Source of the DNA: DASQZJ01 sp035638775
GTDB lineage: Bacteria; Pseudomonadota; Gammaproteobacteria; UBA5335; SLRW01
NCBI GenBank assembly: GCA_035638775.1
Contig: DASQZJ010000038.1
Coordinates: forward strand, 1-32,686
Length of the DNA: 32,686 nucleotides
Direction: 5' to 3'
In this document: one piece after another, positions 1 to 8,305 of the stretch
Position numbering within the stretch: position 1 is the first letter of the stretch
Layout: each line of letters starts with the position of its first letter
The notes under the pieces: model-generated
What the model saw: the letters and a program-made list of their open reading frames with translations, nothing else
What the model was told of the DNA's origin: nothing
Databases searched by the model: none
Translations under genes and position numbers: made by a program

Positions 1-2
1 AC

Positions 3-1103
3 AAGCTCACCCCGGGCATGCAGGCGATGTTCCAGCACTACCCGGACTTCAGGATGCACGTCTACAAGACCCACCGCGGCGTCGCGTATCCGCCGCAGGT
101 CTACAACTGGACGAAGAAGAACGCCGAGAACGCGACCCTCAAGGGCCAGAACGGCGTGCACGGGGCGGCCGTGGGCTTCCCGTACCCGATCCCGACCAGC
201 CCGCACAAGGCCAACAAGGTGATCTGGAACCACGCGCTCGCCTGGCACGTACCCAACACGGCGATCGAGAACCAGGCCCACGCGATCGTCTCCCAGAACG
301 GCAGCTACTACCTGGTCGGCAACACGCGCTGGATCAAGTTCTTCTACAGCCGCTTCGGCATGACGCCCCAGATGCTGGAGAACAAGGACAAGGACATGTA
401 CGTGTACTTCCTCCAGCAGGTGACCTCGCCGGCCCGCCTGGCGGGCGAGGTGCTGCTGGTGTGGGAGCCGGTCAACCAGGAGAAGCACCCGCGCAGCGCC
501 TGGATCTACAACCCGGGCCAGCGCCGCGTGCGGCGGGCGCCGAACGTGGAGTTCGACAACACCACCGGCACCCACTCCGACGGCCTGTCAACGGACGACA
601 ACTTCAACATGTGGAACGGCTCCCAGGAGCAGTACAACTGGAAGCTGCTCGGCAAGAAGGAGATGTACGTCCCGTACGACGACTTCAAGCTGGGCAAGAG
701 CGGCCGCCCGTACAGCGACATCATCAAGGCGCACCACCTGAACCAGGACCTGGTCCGCTACGAGCTGCACCGGGTGTGGGTGGTGCAGGCCACGCTGAAG
801 AAGGGCATCCGCAATATCTACAGCAAGCGGGTGTTCTACGTCGACGAGGACAGCTGGAACATCCTCGAGGGCGACCTGTACGACGACCGCGGCAACCTGT
901 GGCGCGTGGAGCAGGGCTACCTGATCCCCGTCTACATCGTGCCGACGGCCGCCTACTCGATGGAGACCATCAACGACCTGTCGTCCGGCCGTTACGAGGC
1001 CATGGGGCTGACGCAGAACAAGCCGCAGACCCAGACCATCGCCGCGGCCACGCCGGACTCGAAGTACACGCCGGCCAACCTGCGTCGCGTCGGGATCCGC
1101 TGA
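3..1103 (+). CDS. DUF1329 family protein, 5' end outside the window
   Basis: The reading frame is open from the first complete codon at position 3, so only the last 366 residues are visible. The true start and any signal peptide lie upstream. The protein is rich in Tyr, Trp and Asn and fits the DUF1329 (LolA/LolB-like outer-membrane lipoprotein-sorting fold) family by its overall pattern, for example RSAWIYNPGQRRVRRAPNVE, the GLSTDDNF stretch and the late VPTAAYSMETINDLSSGRYE segment. Members are usually about 450 residues, which agrees with a missing N-terminus. DUF1329 genes are commonly found beside DUF1302 and RND genes in hydrocarbon- or lipid-using proteobacteria. A DUF1302 gene and an RND gene occur in this window, but about 20 kb away, so a closer partner may lie upstream of the window. 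The molecular function is unknown. A terminator follows 20 nt after the stop codon. Confidence 0.85.
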   Translation, partial: KLTPGMQAMFQHYPDFRMHVYKTHRGVAYPPQVYNWTKKNAENATLKGQNGVHGAAVGFPYPIPTSPHKANKVIWNHALAWHVPNTAIENQAHAIVSQNGSYYLVGNTRWIKFFYSRFGMTPQMLENKDKDMYVYFLQQVTSPARLAGEVLLVWEPVNQEKHPRSAWIYNPGQRRVRRAPNVEFDNTTGTHSDGLSTDDNFNMWNGSQEQYNWKLLGKKEMYVPYDDFKLGKSGRPYSDIIKAHHLNQDLVRYELHRVWVVQATLKKGIRNIYSKRVFYVDEDSWNILEGDLYDDRGNLWRVEQGYLIPVYIVPTAAYSMETINDLSSGRYEAMGLTQNKPQTQTIAAATPDSKYTPANLRRVGIR

Positions 1104-1122
1104 GCCGGCGCGCGCACTGTCG

Positions 1123-1153
1123 GGCCGGGCGGGTCACCCCGCCCGGCCTTTTT
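1123..1153 (+). terminator. Rho-independent terminator of the DUF1329 gene
   Basis: A perfect 11-bp stem, GGCCGGGCGGG (1123-1133) with CCCGCCCGGCC (1138-1148), closes a 4-nt loop and is followed directly by five T residues (1149-1153). It lies 20 nt after the stop codon. There is no T tract in the opposite direction, so it serves the plus strand rather than corA. Confidence 0.92.
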
Positions 1154-1173
1154 CGTCTCCCCGCCGGCGCGGA

Positions 1174-2124
1174 CTAGAGCCAGCCCTTGCGCTTGAAATA
1201 CCAGTAGGGCGCGATGCCGCTCAGGATCATCAGCACGACCGCGAAAGGATAGCCCCAGGGCCAGGTGAGCTCGGGCATGTAGTGGAAGTTCATGCCGTAG
1301 ATGCTGGCCACCAGCGTCGGCGGCAGGAACACCACCGCGGCGATGGAGAAGATCTTGATGATCTGGTTCTGCTCGATGTTGACCAGTCCCATCAGGCCGT
1401 CCATGAGGAAGTTGATCTTGTCGAACAGGAACGCGGTGTGGGGCAGCAGCGACTCGATGTCGCGCAGCATGTCCCGTGCCAGCGAGCGGTGATCCTTGCC
1501 CAGGCTCTCGCTGCGCAGGATGAAGGACAGGGCCCGCTGGGTGTCCATCAGGCTCAGCCGGGCCTTGCCGTTGAGATCCTCGTGCTCGGCCAGACGTGCC
1601 AGCGCTCCGGGGATGTCGCTGTTGGTCTCGCGCGCCAGGATGGCGCTGCTGGCAGTCTCCAGGGCCTGGTAGACCTCCTCAAGGATGTCCGCCAGGCGGT
1701 CGGTCTTGGCAGCGAACAGGGACAGCAGGATCGAGACTGCGTCGTAGAGCATGCCGGGCTGGCGCCGCGCCTGCAGCCGCAGCATCCGGAAGGTGGCCAG
1801 CTCCTGGTCGCGCAGGGTGAAGAGGCGGCCGCCGTTGAGCGTGAACGCCACCGTCACGTTGACCGGGGTGTCCTCGAAGTCGTGCAGGAAATAGGAGTGG
1901 ATGTGGAGGCCGTCGGCGTCCTTGAAGAAGCGCGACGTCGCCTCGATCTCCTCGACTTCCTCCGGCGTCGGCAGGGCCTGGTCGAATGCCTCCCGGACCC
2001 GCACGCGTTCCGCCGCCGACGGGTTCACGAGGTCCACCCACACGACGTCGGAGGGCAGGGGCTCGTCCTCCTGCAGCGGCGTCTGGACGAGGCGCTTGTC
2101 CTGGAACGTCAGGGCGGTCAGCAT
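1174..2124 (-). CDS. corA: Magnesium/cobalt transporter CorA
   Basis: This is the inner-membrane pentameric Mg2+ channel of the CorA family. From the ATG at 2124 it has 316 residues, the same length as the E. coli protein. A longer frame runs up to 2238, but the extra 38 residues are Arg/Pro-rich and unlike the family, so I reject them. The N-terminal cytoplasmic domain is followed by two C-terminal membrane helices. The signature YGMNF has GMN at residues 277-279, the loop MPEL follows, and the protein ends with the basic tail KRKGWL typical of CorA. The ribosome site before 2124 is weak (a GGGGA about 7 nt upstream). The gene lies downstream of the cation exchanger on the same strand, separated by 139 bp that contain a nested inverted repeat. 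Confidence 0.96.
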   Translation of the reverse strand: MLTALTFQDKRLVQTPLQEDEPLPSDVVWVDLVNPSAAERVRVREAFDQALPTPEEVEEIEATSRFFKDADGLHIHSYFLHDFEDTPVNVTVAFTLNGGRLFTLRDQELATFRMLRLQARRQPGMLYDAVSILLSLFAAKTDRLADILEEVYQALETASSAILARETNSDIPGALARLAEHEDLNGKARLSLMDTQRALSFILRSESLGKDHRSLARDMLRDIESLLPHTAFLFDKINFLMDGLMGLVNIEQNQIIKIFSIAAVVFLPPTLVASIYGMNFHYMPELTWPWGYPFAVVLMILSGIAPYWYFKRKGWL

Positions 2125-2159
2125 GGCGTGTCCCCGGGGCGGTGTCGATTTGGTGGCTG

Positions 2160-2233
2160 TGTACCGCGCGGCCCGGCGCGTCGCGGGCGGGCCGGGCTGC
2201 CGGGCATTATCGACGCTGGCCGTTCGCGGTACA
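2160..2233 (-). promoter_or_regulatory. Nested inverted repeat in front of corA
   Basis: A perfect 9-bp inverted repeat, TGTACCGCG (2160-2168) and CGCGGTACA (2225-2233), extends imperfectly through a shared TGGTG on each side. Inside it lies a second perfect 7-bp repeat, GCCCGGC (2171-2177) and GCCGGGC (2191-2197). A corA transcript starting upstream would carry a stable branched hairpin ending about 35 nt before the start codon. There is no T tract, so it is not a simple terminator for the upstream gene. Its function is inferred only. Confidence 0.45.
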
Positions 2234-2263
2234 AACACCAGGCGGCCCGCACGGACGGGATTC

Positions 2264-3268
2264 CTAGAGGCGCAGCACCAGGACCAGGTAGAGCACGTAA
2301 AGGGCAGCGTTCAGCAGCAGGTGCCACACGCGCAGCCCGCCCGTGGCGAGTGCCAGCCGCACCCAGGCGGCTGCCGCGAGAGTCACCGCGGTGCCGACAA
2401 CCATGTCGGGGCGCAGGGTCCAGGGGGTGAGAGTGATCCCCAGCGCCGGCAACAGGGTGCCCTGGAAGACCATCGCACCTGTGATGTTGCCGAAGGACAG
2501 GGTATCCTTGCCGCCTCGTATCCATATGATGCTGTTCAGCTTTTCCGGAAGCTCGGTGGCCACCGGGACCAGCAGGAGGGAGAGCAGCAGGGGTGATGCG
2601 CCCAGGCGCGCGGACACCTGGTGGACCGCCTCGATGAACCCGCGGGCACCCGCCACGAGGAGCAGCACCGCGCCCGCCAGCTGCGCACAGGTCGTGACCC
2701 AGCCCGCGGGCAGGCGCAGGCGGGCCAAAAACAGCGGCGCGCGGACGCGGGTTCCGTGTCCCTCGTCCACCAGCGCCGTCGAGGCGCGCAGGGTCAGCAG
2801 CAGGTAGATGAAATACAGTGTCACCAGTATCGCGGAGACCGCGACCCGGATGGTGATCGCCCGGTGGGGCACGAACAGCATGGCGGTCGCCAGCACGAAC
2901 GCCACCAGGAACACGTCGAGATCCCGGGCCAGTCCCGAGCGCTCCGGCCGGAACCGCCCGCGCAGTCCGCGCCGGCGCACCGATACCAGCGCCAGCAGCG
3001 AGAGGGAGAGCGTGGACAGCATCAGCGGGGCGCCCAGGATCGCACCCACGCCGATCTCCTCGTTGACTGCCCGGTCGGGCGTCCCCGCGGCGAGCGCCAG
3101 GAGCGGGATGAGCGTCTCGGGCAGGGCCGTGCCCACCGCCGCGAAGATCGAACCGGTGACCCCTTCGGAGATGCCCAGGCGGGCACCGAGGTGTTCCAGG
3201 GCATTGGTGAACAGCTCGGACGCCGCGACGATCACCAGCAGCGTCAGCACGATCTGCACGATCAGCAT
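2264..3268 (-). CDS. CaCA-family sodium/calcium exchanger-like membrane protein
   Basis: This 334-residue polytopic inner-membrane protein has two inverted alpha-repeat motifs typical of cation/Ca2+ antiporters. The first is GTALPETLIP, with acidic residue E51, and the second is VPVATELPEKLNS, with acidic residues E239 and E242. A GNITGAMVFQGTL stretch (260-272) corresponds to the GN-x-x-GSNxFN element after the second repeat. About ten membrane segments are visible, with an Arg-rich loop around 98-112 between the halves. The start is the ATG at 3268, preceded by an AAAGGGA site. It is transcribed away from the dacA-like gene and towards corA, so the two may form a divalent-cation pair. The transported ion cannot be read from the sequence. 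Confidence 0.85.
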   Translation of the reverse strand: MLIVQIVLTLLVIVAASELFTNALEHLGARLGISEGVTGSIFAAVGTALPETLIPLLALAAGTPDRAVNEEIGVGAILGAPLMLSTLSLSLLALVSVRRRGLRGRFRPERSGLARDLDVFLVAFVLATAMLFVPHRAITIRVAVSAILVTLYFIYLLLTLRASTALVDEGHGTRVRAPLFLARLRLPAGWVTTCAQLAGAVLLLVAGARGFIEAVHQVSARLGASPLLLSLLLVPVATELPEKLNSIIWIRGGKDTLSFGNITGAMVFQGTLLPALGITLTPWTLRPDMVVGTAVTLAAAAWVRLALATGGLRVWHLLLNAALYVLYLVLVLRL

Positions 3269-3370
3269 GCGGTCATCCCTTTACCCGCTGCGTACCGGGC
3301 CGGGTGCGGCGCTCGCGCGCATCCGCTTCGGTTTCACCGGGGTGACGAGCACGGAGGAGCCCGGCCGGAC

Positions 3371-4597
3371 ATGTACCCGAGCATAATGCAAGTGACCCCT
3401 GGCGGGATATTGCTCCGCCTGCGTGCCGCAATCGCCGCGCTGGCGCTGCTGGCGCTCGCCGGCGTCGCACGGGCCGCGGCCGTGCCGGTGCCGCCGCACC
3501 TGTCGGCACGGTCCTGGCTGGTGCAGGATCTCCGCACGGGGCGGGTCATCGCCCGTTCCCGCGCCGGCCGCGAGATGGAGCCCGGCAGCCTGGCCAAGCT
3601 GATGACGCTGTACGTGGTGCTGCGCCACGTCCGGTCCGGGACGCTGGGGCTGCACAGCCGCGTGCGGATCAGTCGCGAGGTCTGGCGCATGCACGGCTCG
3701 CAGATGTTCCTGAAGGCGGGCAGCCGGGTGCCCGTGATCCAGCTCATCCGCGGCATGATCGTGGATGGCGCCAACGACGCCGCAGTGGCACTGGCCGACG
3801 GCGTGTCCGGCTCGCAGCAGGCCTTCGTGGACCGGATGAACCGGCAGGCGCGGGTGCTGGGGATGGGCCACACCCACTACGTGAATGCCTCCGGCTTGCC
3901 GGCGGCCGGCATGCGCACGACCGCGTCGGACACGGCCGTGCTGGCCCGCGCGCTGATCCGGCGCTTTCCGAAGTTCTACCATTTCTTCGGTCGGCGCAGC
4001 TTCCGTTTCGACGACATCACCCAGCACAACCGCAACCGCCTTCTCTGGCGGGACCACCACGTGGACGGCCTGATCACGGGCGATGACGGTCCCGGCCGCT
4101 ATCACCTGGTCGCGTCGTCCCGTCGCGACGGCGAGCGCATGATCGCGGTAGTGCTGGGGACGCCCCGTGCCGGGGACCGTTTCGACGATGCCCGGTCGCT
4201 GCTGCACTACGCGTTCCACTACTACCGCACGCGCCGCCTGTACCGTCCGGGCAAGCCCGTCGCGCGCAAGAAGGTGTGGGAAGGGGCCGGCCGCAGCGTG
4301 GCCGTGGCCGTGCCGCGGCCGGTGTGGGTGACCTATCCGCGCGGCGACTACCGGCAGCTGCGCGTGGCGCTGAAGCTTCCGCGCGACGTGATCGCGCCGG
4401 TCGACAAGGGAGAGAGGCTGGGAAAGCTGAGCGTAAGCCTTGATAATGACACCCTCGCCCGCGTGCCTGTGGTGGCGGCGGGGAGGGTTCCGGAGGGTGA
4501 CCTCTGGCGGCGGTGGCACGACGCCGCCTGGCTCGCGGTTACCCGACACCTGAGGGAGTGGTTTCCCAAGCTGACCCGCGCCATCGCGTCCAACTGA
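3371..4597 (+). CDS. DacA-type (peptidase S11) penicillin-binding protein with altered active-site motifs
   Basis: The 408-residue protein has the order of a periplasmic D-alanyl-D-alanine carboxypeptidase. There is a signal peptide (residues 10-36), the nucleophile motif S73-L-A-K76, the peptidase domain, a PBP5-type C-terminal beta domain (about 290-375) and a basic amphipathic tail (about 390-408) that would anchor it to the membrane. Two of the three catalytic motifs are changed. The SxN position reads G133-A-N135 within MIVDGANDA, and the KTG position reads I235-T-G237 within VDGLITGDDG. Spacing matches E. coli PBP5, so these are true replacements and not misalignment. Enzyme activity is therefore doubtful or altered. 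The start is the ATG at 3371 with GGAGGAG 11 nt upstream; an ATG at 3386 is possible. A longer open frame upstream overlaps the divergent exchanger and is not coding. PBP1A follows 65 bp downstream. Confidence 0.9.
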   Translation: MYPSIMQVTPGGILLRLRAAIAALALLALAGVARAAAVPVPPHLSARSWLVQDLRTGRVIARSRAGREMEPGSLAKLMTLYVVLRHVRSGTLGLHSRVRISREVWRMHGSQMFLKAGSRVPVIQLIRGMIVDGANDAAVALADGVSGSQQAFVDRMNRQARVLGMGHTHYVNASGLPAAGMRTTASDTAVLARALIRRFPKFYHFFGRRSFRFDDITQHNRNRLLWRDHHVDGLITGDDGPGRYHLVASSRRDGERMIAVVLGTPRAGDRFDDARSLLHYAFHYYRTRRLYRPGKPVARKKVWEGAGRSVAVAVPRPVWVTYPRGDYRQLRVALKLPRDVIAPVDKGERLGKLSVSLDNDTLARVPVVAAGRVPEGDLWRRWHDAAWLAVTRHLREWFPKLTRAIASN

Positions 4598-4662
4598 CCA
4601 CGGAGCAAAGAACCCGGGGACACCGCCCCCGACGGGCGCCGTCCGGTGCCGATCCAGCGATC

Positions 4663-7092
4663 ATGAGACTTTCCAGCGTGACAGGCCGGCTGTTCCGATT
4701 CGTCGCCACCGCCTCGGTGAGCGGGCTGCTCCTGGGTGCCCTGCTGTTCCTGGGCGCCTATGCGTACTTCGCGCCGCAGCTGCCGAGCATCGCCTCGCTC
4801 AAGGACCCGAAGCTGACGGTGCCCCTGAAGATCTACACGGCCGATCACAAGCTGATCGGGGAATTCGGGCCGAACCGGCGCTCGCCGGTCCGCTACAAGG
4901 ACTTTCCCCCGCGGCTCATTCACGCCTTTCTCGCCGCGGAAGACGCCAATTTCTTCCATCACCCGGGCGTCAGCGTGAAAGGCCTGGTGCGGGCGGCGGT
5001 GAACCTCGCCCTGACCGGGCGCAAGACCCAGGGCGGCAGCACCATCACGATGCAGGTCGCGCGCAACTACTTCCTCTCGGATCGCAAGACCTTTACGCGC
5101 AAGTTCAGGGAGATCCTGCTGGCGCTGCGGATCGACCGCCGCTACAGCAAGCAGAAGATCCTCGAGCTGTACCTGAACAAGATCTACTTCGGCGAGGGCG
5201 CGTACGGCATCTCCGCCGCAGCGCAGACCTACTACGGCGAGACCCTGGACCAGCTCACACTCTCGCAGACCGCGATGCTGGCCGGATTGCCGCAGGCACC
5301 CTCCGCGGCCAACCCGCTGTCCGACGGGCAGGCGGCGCTGGCGCGGCGCAATTACGTACTCGGCCGCATGCGGGACCTCGGGTACATCGAGCCGAACACC
5401 TACCGCAAGGCGGTCTCCGAGCCGCTGTCCGCCAAGCTGCACCGGGAGCAGATCCCGGTCACGGCCGGCTACGTGGCCGACTACGCGCGCGAGCACATGC
5501 TGCAGAAGTATGGCAAGAAGGCTTACACCAGCGGCTACCGGGTGATCACGACGCTGGATTCGCGGAACCAGCAGGACGCGGTGCAGGCGCTGCGCTCCGA
5601 CCTGCTGGCCTACGACCGGCGCCACGGGTACCGCGGCCCCGAGGCGACGGTGCCGCTGCCGTCCTCCGGAGGACAGCTGCCCGTGCACAGGATCCGCCAG
5701 GCACTGAACCAGCACCCGCCGTTCGGCGGGCTGATCGCCGGCGTGGTCGTGGAGGTCAAAGACAAGAGCGCCAGCGTCTACACCCTGGATCAGGGCACCG
5801 TGCAGGTGGACTGGGACGGGCTGAGCTGGGCCCGGCCGTACAAGGGTCCCAATGCCCGCGGGCCGGCCCCGAAGGCGGCCTCCGACGTCGTGTCCCGCGG
5901 CGACATCGTGCGACTCGCCCCGCAGTCGGGTTCCGGGGGCTGGATGCTGGCCGAGATCCCGAAAGCGCAGGGCGCGCTGGTGGCGCTCGATCCGCGCACG
6001 GGAGCGACCCGGGCGCTGGTCGGGGGCTTCGATTTCCACCAGAGCAAGTACGATCGCGTGCTGATGGCGCATCGTCAGCCCGGCTCGTCGTTCAAGCCGT
6101 ACATCTATTCCGCGGCGCTGCACTCGGGCATGACCCAGGCCACGGTGGTGAACAACGCTCCCGTGGTGGTGCCGGGCGGCTTCGACGCCACCTGGCGCCC
6201 CCAGAACTACGAGCGCAACTTCTCGGGACCGACGCCGCTGCGCCAGGGGCTGTTCCATTCCCTGAACCTGGTCACCATCCGGGTGTTGCAGCGCATCGGG
6301 CTGGAGAACGCGCGCAAGTACGTGAGCCGGTTCGGCTTCCCGGAGAAGCAGCTGCCCGACAACCTGACCCTCGCGCTCGGCAGCGCTGCCGTGACGCCGT
6401 TGCAGATGGCACGAGGTTACTCGGTGTTCGCCAACGGCGGGTTCCTGGTCAAGCCGCACCTGATCCGCAAGATCGTCGGGCCCGATGGCAAGACGCTGTA
6501 CCAGGCGAAGCCGGCCAGCGCCTGTCCGTCCGGCGGGACCGGCGACGGGGCGACGGGCTGCGCACCGCGCGTGATCAGCGCCCGGAACGCCTACATCATG
6601 ACCGAGATGATGCACGGGGTGATCGAGCACGGCACCGGGCGGGCTGCCCGCAAGCTGGGACGCGGCGACCTGGCGGGCAAGACCGGCACCACCAACGAGC
6701 AGAAGGATGCCTGGTTCGACGGCTTCAACCGGCATCTGGTCGCGATCTGCTGGGTGGGATTCGATCAGCCGGCGACCCTGGGCCACTACGAAACCGGCGC
6801 GCGCGCCGCGTTGCCGATGTGGATCGACTTCATGGGCGCCGCGCTCAAGGGTACGCCGGAAAGCCCGCCCCTGGAGCCCTCGGGGCTGGTCACCGCGCGC
6901 GTGGATCCGGCCACCGGCAAGCGTGTCCACCGGGCCACCGGGAACAGCGTATTCGAGACCTTCCGGGCGGACCATCTGCCGCCTTTCGAGAGCCACGACA
7001 ACTACGCGGGGGCCTCCGCCGGAGGCTCGGGCTCGGGCTCCGGTGCCGGCAGTTCCGGCTCTTCGGGGAACCTCGAGCGGTCCCTGTACTGA
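4663..7092 (+). CDS. mrcA: Penicillin-binding protein 1A, bifunctional peptidoglycan synthase
   Basis: This 809-residue class A PBP polymerises lipid II and cross-links the glycan strands. A short cytoplasmic tail and one membrane helix (12-38) lead to the GT51 glycosyltransferase domain. That domain contains E93 in EDANFFHHPG, GGSTITMQ (124-131), E150 in KFREILLALR, and ELYLNKIYFGEGAYG (168-182). A middle OB-type domain follows. The transpeptidase domain has S475-S-F-K478, S533-L-N535 and K673-T-G675. All motifs are intact, unlike in the preceding DacA-type protein. The last 30 residues are a Gly/Ser-rich tail ending NLERSLY. The ATG at 4663 is the first sensible start; upstream in-frame sequence overlaps the preceding gene and has no family resemblance. 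The ribosome site is weak. The two cell-wall genes are co-directional and may share a transcript. Confidence 0.95.
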   Translation: MRLSSVTGRLFRFVATASVSGLLLGALLFLGAYAYFAPQLPSIASLKDPKLTVPLKIYTADHKLIGEFGPNRRSPVRYKDFPPRLIHAFLAAEDANFFHHPGVSVKGLVRAAVNLALTGRKTQGGSTITMQVARNYFLSDRKTFTRKFREILLALRIDRRYSKQKILELYLNKIYFGEGAYGISAAAQTYYGETLDQLTLSQTAMLAGLPQAPSAANPLSDGQAALARRNYVLGRMRDLGYIEPNTYRKAVSEPLSAKLHREQIPVTAGYVADYAREHMLQKYGKKAYTSGYRVITTLDSRNQQDAVQALRSDLLAYDRRHGYRGPEATVPLPSSGGQLPVHRIRQALNQHPPFGGLIAGVVVEVKDKSASVYTLDQGTVQVDWDGLSWARPYKGPNARGPAPKAASDVVSRGDIVRLAPQSGSGGWMLAEIPKAQGALVALDPRTGATRALVGGFDFHQSKYDRVLMAHRQPGSSFKPYIYSAALHSGMTQATVVNNAPVVVPGGFDATWRPQNYERNFSGPTPLRQGLFHSLNLVTIRVLQRIGLENARKYVSRFGFPEKQLPDNLTLALGSAAVTPLQMARGYSVFANGGFLVKPHLIRKIVGPDGKTLYQAKPASACPSGGTGDGATGCAPRVISARNAYIMTEMMHGVIEHGTGRAARKLGRGDLAGKTGTTNEQKDAWFDGFNRHLVAICWVGFDQPATLGHYETGARAALPMWIDFMGAALKGTPESPPLEPSGLVTARVDPATGKRVHRATGNSVFETFRADHLPPFESHDNYAGASAGGSGSGSGAGSSGSSGNLERSLY

Positions 7093-7106
7093 CGGAAATG
7101 AGCCCG

Positions 7107-8189
7107 TCAGCTCCGGGGTCGGGCACGTTCGTACTGCACCGGCCAGCCGACATCGGCGCCCAGCCCGGCGGCGGCACGCAGCGGCCAGTAGGGATTGCGC
7201 AGCATCTCGCGCGCCAGCAGCACCGCGTCGGCCTGGCCGCTGCGCAGCACGTGCTCGGCCTGGACGGGCTCGGTGATCATCCCGACGGCCCCGCTCGGCA
7301 CCCGGGCGCGGGTCCGTACCGCCTGCGCGAACGGTGCCTGGAAGCCCGGCCCGGCCGGGATGCGTGCATCCGGGACCAGGCCGCCGCTGGAGCAGTCCAC
7401 CAGGTCCACGCCCGCCTCCCGCAGTCGCCCGGCCAGCCGGACCGATTGCTCCAGGTCCCAGCCGCCCTCGACCCAGTCGGTGGCGGAGATGCGCACCAGC
7501 AGGGGCAGCTCCCCGGGCCACGCCTCGCGCACGGCCGCGGCCACCCGCAACGGCAGGCGCGCGCGGTTGTCGAAGCTGCCGCCGTACTCGTCATCGCGCC
7601 GGTTGCTCAGCGGGGAGAGGAACTCGTGCAGCAGGTAGCCGTGCGCCATGTGCAGCTCGATCACGCGGAAGCCCGCTTCCAGGCTGCGCCGGGTGGCGGC
7701 CACGAAGGCCTCGACCAGCCGCTCCATCGCTTCCGCCGCCAGCGCGTGCGGCTGCGGGTGACCTTCGCTGAAAGGGACCGCGCTCGGCGCGACCGGCTGC
7801 CAGCCCCGGCGGTCCCGGTCGAGCGGTCCGCCGCCGTTCCACGGGGCGTCGGTCGAGGCCTTGCGGCCCGCGTGCGCGAGCTGGATCCCGGGCACCGCCC
7901 CCTGCTCGCTGACGAACGCCGTGATGCCCCGGAACGCCGCGGCATGCTCGTCCGACCAGATCCCCGAGTCGTCGGGCGAGATCCGGCCTTCCGGGGTCAC
8001 CGCCGTCGCCTCGACCATGACCATGCCCGCGCCGCCGACCGCGCGGCTGCCGAGGTGGACCAGGTGCCAGTCCGTGGGCAGGCCGTCGCGGCTGGAGTAC
8101 TGGCACATCGGGGAGACGAACACGCGGTTGCGGAAGGTGACCTCGCGCAGCGAAAGCGGGGAGAACAGAAGGCTTTCCAATGGACGCAC
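7107..8189 (-). CDS. OYE-family (YqjM/XenA-like) NADH:flavin oxidoreductase
   Basis: This FMN-dependent ene-reductase of the old yellow enzyme family would reduce activated C=C bonds or nitro compounds in the cytoplasm. The visible motifs are those of the YqjM subclass: SPMCQYS near the N-terminus (flavin-contacting Cys and Tyr), GIQLAHAGRKAS, the paired histidines in ELHMAHGYLLHEFLSPLSN, DEYGGS, and a C-terminal FMN-phosphate region around GMITEP and LLAREMLRNP. I place the start at the GTG at 8189, giving 360 residues, because homology begins at LLFSPLSLREVTFRNR. An in-frame TTG at 8276 would add 29 residues of unlikely sequence. Neither has a good ribosome site. It ends 14 bp from the convergent PBP1A gene and follows the cytochrome gene on the same strand, so it may be the last gene of that operon. 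Its physiological substrate is unknown. Confidence 0.9.
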   Translation of the reverse strand: MRPLESLLFSPLSLREVTFRNRVFVSPMCQYSSRDGLPTDWHLVHLGSRAVGGAGMVMVEATAVTPEGRISPDDSGIWSDEHAAAFRGITAFVSEQGAVPGIQLAHAGRKASTDAPWNGGGPLDRDRRGWQPVAPSAVPFSEGHPQPHALAAEAMERLVEAFVAATRRSLEAGFRVIELHMAHGYLLHEFLSPLSNRRDDEYGGSFDNRARLPLRVAAAVREAWPGELPLLVRISATDWVEGGWDLEQSVRLAGRLREAGVDLVDCSSGGLVPDARIPAGPGFQAPFAQAVRTRARVPSGAVGMITEPVQAEHVLRSGQADAVLLAREMLRNPYWPLRAAAGLGADVGWPVQYERARPRS

Positions 8190-8305
8190 CTCGGCACCGG
8201 GTCGGGACAGCGACGGGGACCGGAGCTGCGGCTCCGGCCCCCGTTTCAGACTACTGCCGGAGGACGCGACCGGCAATCGCGCCCGGCGCGCCGGATCGCC
8301 GCGGA

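Noticed and set aside
2621..3370. A 250-residue N-terminal extension of the DacA-type protein
   Set aside because: The extension is Gln/Arg/His-rich, lies antisense to the cation exchanger and precedes a clear signal peptide at the proposed start.
4348..7521. A 1057-residue open frame on the minus strand opposite dacA-like and PBP1A genes
   Set aside because: It is Arg/Gly/Ala-rich without domains, lies entirely opposite well-supported genes and is explained by high GC content suppressing stop codons.
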